DNA of 53,838 nt from SVFI01 sp045588655 (GTDB lineage Bacteria; Bacillota; Clostridia; Lachnospirales; Lachnospiraceae), in the NCBI GenBank assembly GCA_045588655.1, contig JAZNEP010000013.1, positions 1 to 53,838 on the forward strand. Direction: 5' to 3'. Below are positions 49,896-53,838 of this stretch, one piece after another; positions within the stretch are counted from its first letter, which is position 1, and each line of letters begins with the position of its first letter. Under the pieces are notes generated by a model, which saw only the letters and a list, made by a program, of their open reading frames with translations, made no database searches and was not told the DNA's origin. A program made the position numbers and the translations under genes.

Positions 49896-49924
49896 TTGAG
49901 AATGAAACATAGGGAGAGTATAAT
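49896..49924 (+). promoter_or_regulatory. Promoter of small coiled-coil gene
   Basis: TTGAGA (49896-49901), 17 nt, TATAAT (49919-49924), about 50 nt before the start at 49972. Confidence 0.65.
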
Positions 49925-49971
49925 ATAATAAAAATATAATAAAAAGGCATGAGATTGTGGGGAGGGTACAT

Positions 49972-50430
49972 ATGGAGAAAGGAAACGAAATAAGATCACA
50001 GGAAGCGCTTCTGGATGAAATGAAGACATTAAAACAAATACTTTATGTAAACCGTATATTAAGCATGGTTTCGTCGGGACTTTCGATTTTGCTTTTAGTG
50101 GTCTTGATGATTGGCATTACGAGGATAAACGCTTTTGTAGATGAGGTTCGGATTGTTGCGGAGAAGGTTTCCGAGATTGATATGGCGCAGGTAAATGATG
50201 CCATTGAAAAATTCAACGTCACGATGGAAACGGTAGATTTTGAACATATCAATGATTCATTTAAGGAAGTGGATATGAAAGCCATCGGAGAAATTGTCGA
50301 AACGATTGACGCGGCTCAGCTGGAGAAAACACTTGAAAATATTAATTATGTGTCAGAAAAATTGAAAAATTTGAGTGACAAATTAACGAATTTGTTTCGT
50401 TTTCCGGGGAGCAACAACGAAAGAGAATAG
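49972..50430 (+). CDS. Small membrane protein with helical repeats
   Basis: The 152-residue protein has one membrane helix (LSMVSSGLSILLLVVLMIGI) and a long helical part built of EID-like units (SEIDMAQVNDAIEKFNVTME, VDFEHINDSFKEVDMKAIGE, TIDAAQLEKTLENINYVSEK). Its plan resembles DUF948-type proteins but a firm family match is not possible. The start at 49972 has GGGGAGGG upstream. It has its own promoter between two PadR modules and may be unrelated to them. Confidence 0.65.
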   Translation: MEKGNEIRSQEALLDEMKTLKQILYVNRILSMVSSGLSILLLVVLMIGITRINAFVDEVRIVAEKVSEIDMAQVNDAIEKFNVTMETVDFEHINDSFKEVDMKAIGEIVETIDAAQLEKTLENINYVSEKLKNLSDKLTNLFRFPGSNNERE

Positions 50431-50478
50431 GGAAGGCACTCAATCAAAGTACCGAAAAATGCATAAAAAGAGGAAATG

Positions 50479-50547
50479 GCACAGCTACTTGACAATACCA
50501 AGTAGCTGTGCTATTCTTTCTTTAATCTACTTGGCAATACCAAGTAG
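50479..50547 (+). promoter_or_regulatory. PadR module 3 promoter and operators
   Basis: TTGACA (50489-50494), 17 nt, TATTCT (50512-50517). The -35 lies inside a 13-bp inverted repeat (GCACAGCTACTTG 50479-50491 / CAAGTAGCTGTGC 50499-50511). A second copy of the core, CTACTTGG-5 nt-CCAAGTAG, is at 50527-50547. The geometry repeats that of the other two PadR genes with a different sequence. Confidence 0.8.
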
Positions 50548-50623
50548 GGCGTTTTAACAATAATGCTAGAAACAACAATAGCAATTATCACAGACATCAA
50601 GACGCGAAATCGAGGTGACGGAG

Positions 50624-50947
50624 ATGAATGATACTCAGTTGATGAAAGGAATATTGGAGGGCTGTGTTTTAGCTGTAATTGCGGAAGGGGAAACTTATGG
50701 ATACGAGATTCTCACAAGCATGGAGCAGGCCGGTTTTGACAATCTGGGTGAGGGGACACTTTATCCTGTTCTTACCAGACTGGATAAAAATGGGGATATT
50801 TCCTGTAGAAAGGCGAAATCTCCTTTGGGACCCATTCGAAAGTATTATAGTATTACTGAATCAGGTAACGAAAAACTGAGGCAGTTCAAAGCATCCTATA
50901 AGAAACTGGCGCAAAGTGCGGACCGTATTTTGTTTAGAAAGAATTAA
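50624..50947 (+). CDS. PadR family transcriptional regulator (module 3)
   Basis: The 107-residue protein has the PadR pattern LKGILEGC-like start (LMKGILEGCVLAVIAEGETYGYEI), then NLGEGTLYPVLTRLDKNGDI with the GTLYPVL recognition helix, and PIRKYYSITESGNEKL in the wing. This sub-branch is the classic PadR type. ATG 50624 follows GACGGAG; a GTG at 50615 is an alternative. The membrane protein gene follows 30 nt later. Two dyads cover its promoter. Confidence 0.92.
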   Translation: MNDTQLMKGILEGCVLAVIAEGETYGYEILTSMEQAGFDNLGEGTLYPVLTRLDKNGDISCRKAKSPLGPIRKYYSITESGNEKLRQFKASYKKLAQSADRILFRKN

Positions 50948-50977
50948 GATATCTGATGGAAAAGGTGAGGTAAGAGT

Positions 50978-52078
50978 ATGACAGATACATTTGCAATGGC
51001 AGAACTTTTAAGAGGCGATTATAAGGCGAAATTTGAACAGATTGCATTATATGCGGATATGAGTGGTTTGAACGAACAATTTTTGGATGACCGAATAATG
51101 AACATATATGATTTGTTGACAGAAGCGCAGGAAAAGGAACTGCCTGTGGAAAAGATAGTCGGTTCTGATTTGGAGAAATTTTGTAAGGATTATTTTAACT
51201 ATGAAGAAAAAAGTCAGTGGACGAGAGATATTTTAAAGAGACTGTATCATGTTTCTCTTATTATGCTTGTTTTTTCTGTAATAGACATTTTTATGTTGGA
51301 GGGGACAGTTCCACTGAAAAACGCAACGGTAAGTATAAAACCTATTTTCAGCGGCGCATTGACTGCGTGTGTTATCTTAGTGTTTGAGTATTTTGTACGA
51401 CACAAATTGATGTTCCGTAATTCTAAAATAAAACCAATCACCTATTATATAATATTTCTTGTTGTGTTTATTGCCGGAGTCGCCGGATTTTCAACATGCT
51501 TTAAAGGACTTGACGTGTCAATAAGTGTATTTTGGGTAATCGGAGTATTTGGCGGATACTGTGCTTTGTACTTGGTAGTCACATGGATAGGTCGTTACCA
51601 CAGATATGGAACGATACAAAATCCAAATAAACCTAGTAAGGAAGAGAGAGCAGAGAAAAAAGCATTTCAGCAGGAACTTACGCTTCAATCAGATATGGTA
51701 AGTTGCTCCAGAGATATGGCGAAACGTTACCAAAAGCTGAAAAAGAAAAATGAAAAAAAGGGAAAGCCGGAATATACGATGGAGGATTATGCAAGTCTTG
51801 TGAAAAAGGAGCCCCACTTTGGAATTGGCTTTAAATTTGTTTGTATAGGAATGCCTGTAATCTGTGGGGTGTGGCAAGTGGTAAAAATTGTGCGTGATGA
51901 AAATATACTGATGGCAATTGTATTTTGCGGAATATATGGAGGGCTCATGTTTTTCTTATGGCGCGCTGTCTGGAAAGCTTGTAAAGCTGTTTTCTACGCG
52001 CAGAGAGCAATTATTCATGAATGTGAAGAAAATGGTTTTGATATCATGGAATATGTAGCAAGGCAAGAAAACCAGTAG
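50978..52078 (+). CDS. Membrane protein behind PadR 3 (DUF1048-like N-terminus)
   Basis: The 366-residue protein begins with a soluble helical domain (IMNIYDLLTEAQEKELPVEK followed by IVGSDLEKFCKDYF) that resembles the DUF1048 segment found in many PadR-linked proteins. Four membrane helices follow in pairs (about residues 88-108, 118-138, 150-168 and 180-200), then a cytoplasmic part, then two more helices near 285-345. The pairing padR plus membrane protein is the same as in modules 1 and 2, but the partner family differs. Function unknown. Confidence 0.72.
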   Translation: MTDTFAMAELLRGDYKAKFEQIALYADMSGLNEQFLDDRIMNIYDLLTEAQEKELPVEKIVGSDLEKFCKDYFNYEEKSQWTRDILKRLYHVSLIMLVFSVIDIFMLEGTVPLKNATVSIKPIFSGALTACVILVFEYFVRHKLMFRNSKIKPITYYIIFLVVFIAGVAGFSTCFKGLDVSISVFWVIGVFGGYCALYLVVTWIGRYHRYGTIQNPNKPSKEERAEKKAFQQELTLQSDMVSCSRDMAKRYQKLKKKNEKKGKPEYTMEDYASLVKKEPHFGIGFKFVCIGMPVICGVWQVVKIVRDENILMAIVFCGIYGGLMFFLWRAVWKACKAVFYAQRAIIHECEENGFDIMEYVARQENQ

Positions 52079-52107
52079 CGATTGGATTAAGCCAGTTTAT
52101 TTGTTTA

Positions 52108-52191
52108 TTATTATTTGCTCATTACTATTTGCATATTATTATTTGTTCATTATTATTTGCTCATTACTATTTGCTCACTATTATTTGCATA
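52108..52191 (+). repeat. Tandem array, six 14-nt units (TTATTATTTGCTCA)
   Basis: Six consecutive 14-nt units with the common pattern TTAyTATTTGCtcA, at 52108, 52122, 52136, 52150, 52164 and 52178, plus a partial seventh. Units vary at four or five positions. No reading frame makes use of it. Confidence 0.88.
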
Positions 52192-52249
52192 TTATTTGGG
52201 GGCTCATGATTATAGGAGCGAGCTTTACCATGTAATTAATTTTGTTGGA

Positions 52250-52277
52250 TTGAATTTGAGGCCACATGTGCTATAAT
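52250..52277 (+). promoter_or_regulatory. Extended -10 promoter ahead of repeat leader
   Basis: TTGAAT (52250-52255), 16 nt, TGC-TATAAT (52269-52277, extended -10). Transcription would start near 52284 and run through about 545 nt of repeats into the gene at 52832. Confidence 0.6.
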
Positions 52278-52365
52278 GTTCGCATGATAGCACAGTGGCA
52301 AACGAAGTTCTTGTCAATTCTCATATCTACAATCATAAATATAATCATATGTGCAATCTTATCTG

Positions 52366-52522
52366 CAATCATATCAAAATCCCTACCAAAACCCCTACCA
52401 AAACCCTACCAAAATCCCTACCAAAAAGCCTATCAAAATCCATACCAAACCACCGAAAATACATCAAATTCGCGATATATATGCCAACTCTTCATTCAAA
52501 ATCCATCCCCGGTCATCCGAAA
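52366..52522 (+). repeat. Long direct repeat, copy A (157 bp)
   Basis: This segment matches 53683-53838 at high identity by hand alignment. The first part is six 11-12-nt units (CAAAATCCCTAC type, 52375-52445) and the second part is unique (around TTCGCGATATATATGCC and TTCATTCAAAATCCAT). The nearby 124-residue frame across it has no ribosome site and only low-complexity content, so it is treated as non-coding. Confidence 0.85.
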
Positions 52523-52706
52523 AATTTTTATCAAACAAATAATCTGCCCAAAACATCCAAAAGTCAAAAAACAACTCAAAAAAACAAGTGGAATTCGTGA
52601 GTTTGACATCCGATATTACAGAAAAACAGGAAGTAGCTGACGAGTTAAGAAAAAAGATTTAGATCTGGCATCCGAAAAAACAAAAAAAGATGATTAATTA
52701 GCCCCC

Positions 52707-52814
52707 ACAGCAAAAAAACTACAACAAAAAAACTACAGCAAAAAAGCTACAGCAAAAAACTACAACAAAAAAACTACAGCAAAAAAGCTACAACAAACAG
52801 AACTACAGCAAAAG
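52707..52814 (+). repeat. Tandem array of about 7.5 units (ACAGCAAAAAAACT)
   Basis: Units of 13-15 nt begin at 52707, 52721, 52735, 52749, 52762, 52776, 52790 and 52805, with the common form ACArCAAAAAAACT. The array ends at the ribosome site (AAAAGGGAGAAAG) of the gene starting at 52832. Confidence 0.88.
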
Positions 52815-52831
52815 AAAAGGGAGAAAGAGAT

Positions 52832-53629
52832 ATGATACAAATAAAAAGTCTGTTACAACAGCGAAAAGATTATTTATTGAAATTGAGAACGGAAAAGGAA
52901 AAACAATTGGAAAAAGCACCCGAAGGATATTTGCGGGTTTGCAAACATAGAGGAAAAGTGCAATACTATCAAAGAAAAGATTCGAAGGATTTCAATGGGG
53001 TATATATTCGGGAACGGGAATTGGAAATTGCTCAAAGGCTGGCACAAAGAGACTATGATGAGCAAGTGCTTCGTAAAGTAGAAAAAGAATTAAAGGCAAT
53101 AGATAAGTTTTTTGCAGGATGTCCGAAAATCAAGGCAGAAGATATATATCAAGAATTGCATCAAGGTCGACAAAAACTAGTGCAGCCCATTAGTGTACCC
53201 CAGACAAAATACATTTCTGACTGGGAACAAGCAACGTATAACGGAAAAGAAATTGATATAACAATTCCAGAGATTTATACTGCCAAGGGTGAGAGGGTAA
53301 GATCAAAATCAGAAGTAATAATTGCAGATATTCTAAATAGCGAGCAAATTCCTTATCGATATGAAGCACCACTCTACTTAAACGGTTGGGGAATATTTCA
53401 TCCGGATTTTACGGTGCTTCATGTAAGAGAACGCAAGGAAGTATATTGGGAACATTTTGGTATGATGGATGATGTGGAATATGTCGAAAAAGCAGTGCAA
53501 AAGATTATGATTTATGTTCAAAATGGTATTATCCCGGGGAAAAATTTAATTCTCACGTACGAAACAAAAAAGAGTCCACTAAATCAGAAAATTATTAGAA
53601 TGATGATTCAAGAATATCTAAAAGACTAG
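52832..53629 (+). CDS. Putative PD-(D/E)XK nuclease-family protein bracketed by repeats
   Basis: The 265-residue protein has a basic helical N-terminus (LLQQRKDYLLKLRTEKEKQL; a beta hairpin GYLRVCKHRGKVQYYQR; a coiled segment to about 100) and a C-terminal domain. The latter, RSKSEVIIADILNSEQIPYR, then YLNGWGIFHPDFTVL and EVYWEHFGMMDDVEYVEKAV, has the order Glu, Pro-Asp and Glu-x-His of PD-(D/E)XK-type nucleases. I recall similar proteins in Lachnospiraceae without a known role. GGGAGAAAG precedes the start. It is flanked by the 157-bp repeat on both sides and preceded by two tandem arrays. Confidence 0.62.
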   Translation: MIQIKSLLQQRKDYLLKLRTEKEKQLEKAPEGYLRVCKHRGKVQYYQRKDSKDFNGVYIRERELEIAQRLAQRDYDEQVLRKVEKELKAIDKFFAGCPKIKAEDIYQELHQGRQKLVQPISVPQTKYISDWEQATYNGKEIDITIPEIYTAKGERVRSKSEVIIADILNSEQIPYRYEAPLYLNGWGIFHPDFTVLHVRERKEVYWEHFGMMDDVEYVEKAVQKIMIYVQNGIIPGKNLILTYETKKSPLNQKIIRMMIQEYLKD

Positions 53630-53682
53630 AAAAAAATGAATATCAAACCTTCTTTAGAATGGCATAAACCAATGATTGCTTC

Positions 53683-53838
53683 CAACCATATCAAAATCCA
53701 TACCAAAAACCTACCAAAATCCCTACCAAAACCCTACCAAAAACCATATCAAAATCCATACCAAACCACTGAAAATACAACAAATTCGCGATATATATGC
53801 CAATTCTTCATTCAAAATCCATTCCCGGTCATCCGAAA
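53683..53838 (+). repeat. Long direct repeat, copy B (runs to window end)
   Basis: Second copy of the 52366-52522 segment, with the same CAAAATCC.TAC units followed by the same unique part. It is cut by the end of the window, so a further gene and repeat may follow. Confidence 0.85.

Noticed and set aside
52266..52640. 124-residue protein with QNPYQ and KPLPKP repeats
   Set aside because: It lies over the tandem arrays, has no ribosome site, and its composition simply reflects the CAAAATCCCTAC repeat. Other frames are equally open there.
52108..52814. CRISPR array
   Set aside because: Repeat units of 12-14 nt follow each other without spacers, and no cas gene is present.

Overview
The window looks like a chromosomal segment of a low-GC, spore-forming gut Firmicute, most probably Lachnospiraceae. 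The pointers are spoIIID with a sigma-E-like promoter, AT-rich codon use, strong GGAGG ribosome binding sites, and several families common in that group: DUF2812/PadR pairs, CD1871A-type CXXC peptide, Lsa-type ABC-F and Bat-type von Willebrand operons. No rRNA, tRNA, transposase or CRISPR array was recognised.

Layout. 1-2.1 kb: end of an alpha/beta hydrolase, spoIIID, then a zinc-ribbon membrane protein with a tiny membrane partner. 2.1-7.2 kb: MATE exporter, a first PadR/DUF2812 module, a voltage-gated-type K+ channel and a Na/Pi cotransporter. 7.2-12.1 kb: a run of surface and redox genes (GH5 lipoprotein glycosidase, TlpA-like thioredoxin lipoprotein, CXXC mini-protein, polytopic ferredoxin, AGCS amino-acid/Na+ symporter). 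12.1-16.7 kb: housekeeping genes (CofE-like ligase, nagB, purC, and a GuaA that lacks most of its glutaminase domain).

16.7-20.7 kb is an AT-rich accessory island directly downstream of guaA: a DUF1016 nuclease, a DUF5343 + Swt1-type HEPN pair, and a membrane coiled-coil protein bracketed by two 82-bp direct repeats that carry 11-bp-spaced motifs. 20.8-31.2 kb is a mosaic: an XRE-methyltransferase fusion, HAD phosphatase, gene remnants, an S66 peptidase, a GNAT enzyme, a CPBP protease with a two-component system, a broken sigma/anti-sigma locus, and a second zinc-ribbon module with DUF3137. 31.2-40.1 kb holds an XRE/membrane pair, a heterodimeric ABC exporter, a MerR-methyltransferase fusion and a MacB-like ABC system. 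40.1-45.0 kb is a six-gene MoxR/DUF58/VWA/TPR (Bat-like) operon. 45.0-47.9 kb is an Lsa-type ABC-F ribosome-protection gene behind a leader with a 3-codon ORF and two terminators, and a GNAT gene. 47.9-52.1 kb has two more PadR modules, each with its own palindromic operators. 52.1 kb to the end holds three unrelated short tandem repeat arrays and a putative PD-(D/E)XK protein gene bracketed by two copies of a ~157-bp repeat, the second running off the window.

The strongest candidates for undescribed biology are the repeat-bracketed island after guaA, the repeat-bracketed PD-(D/E)XK gene with its long repetitive leader, the zinc-ribbon/small-membrane-protein modules present twice, and the three PadR switches whose promoter and operator overlap in the same geometry but with different sequences. 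All functions are inferred from sequence reading only; no database search was possible.
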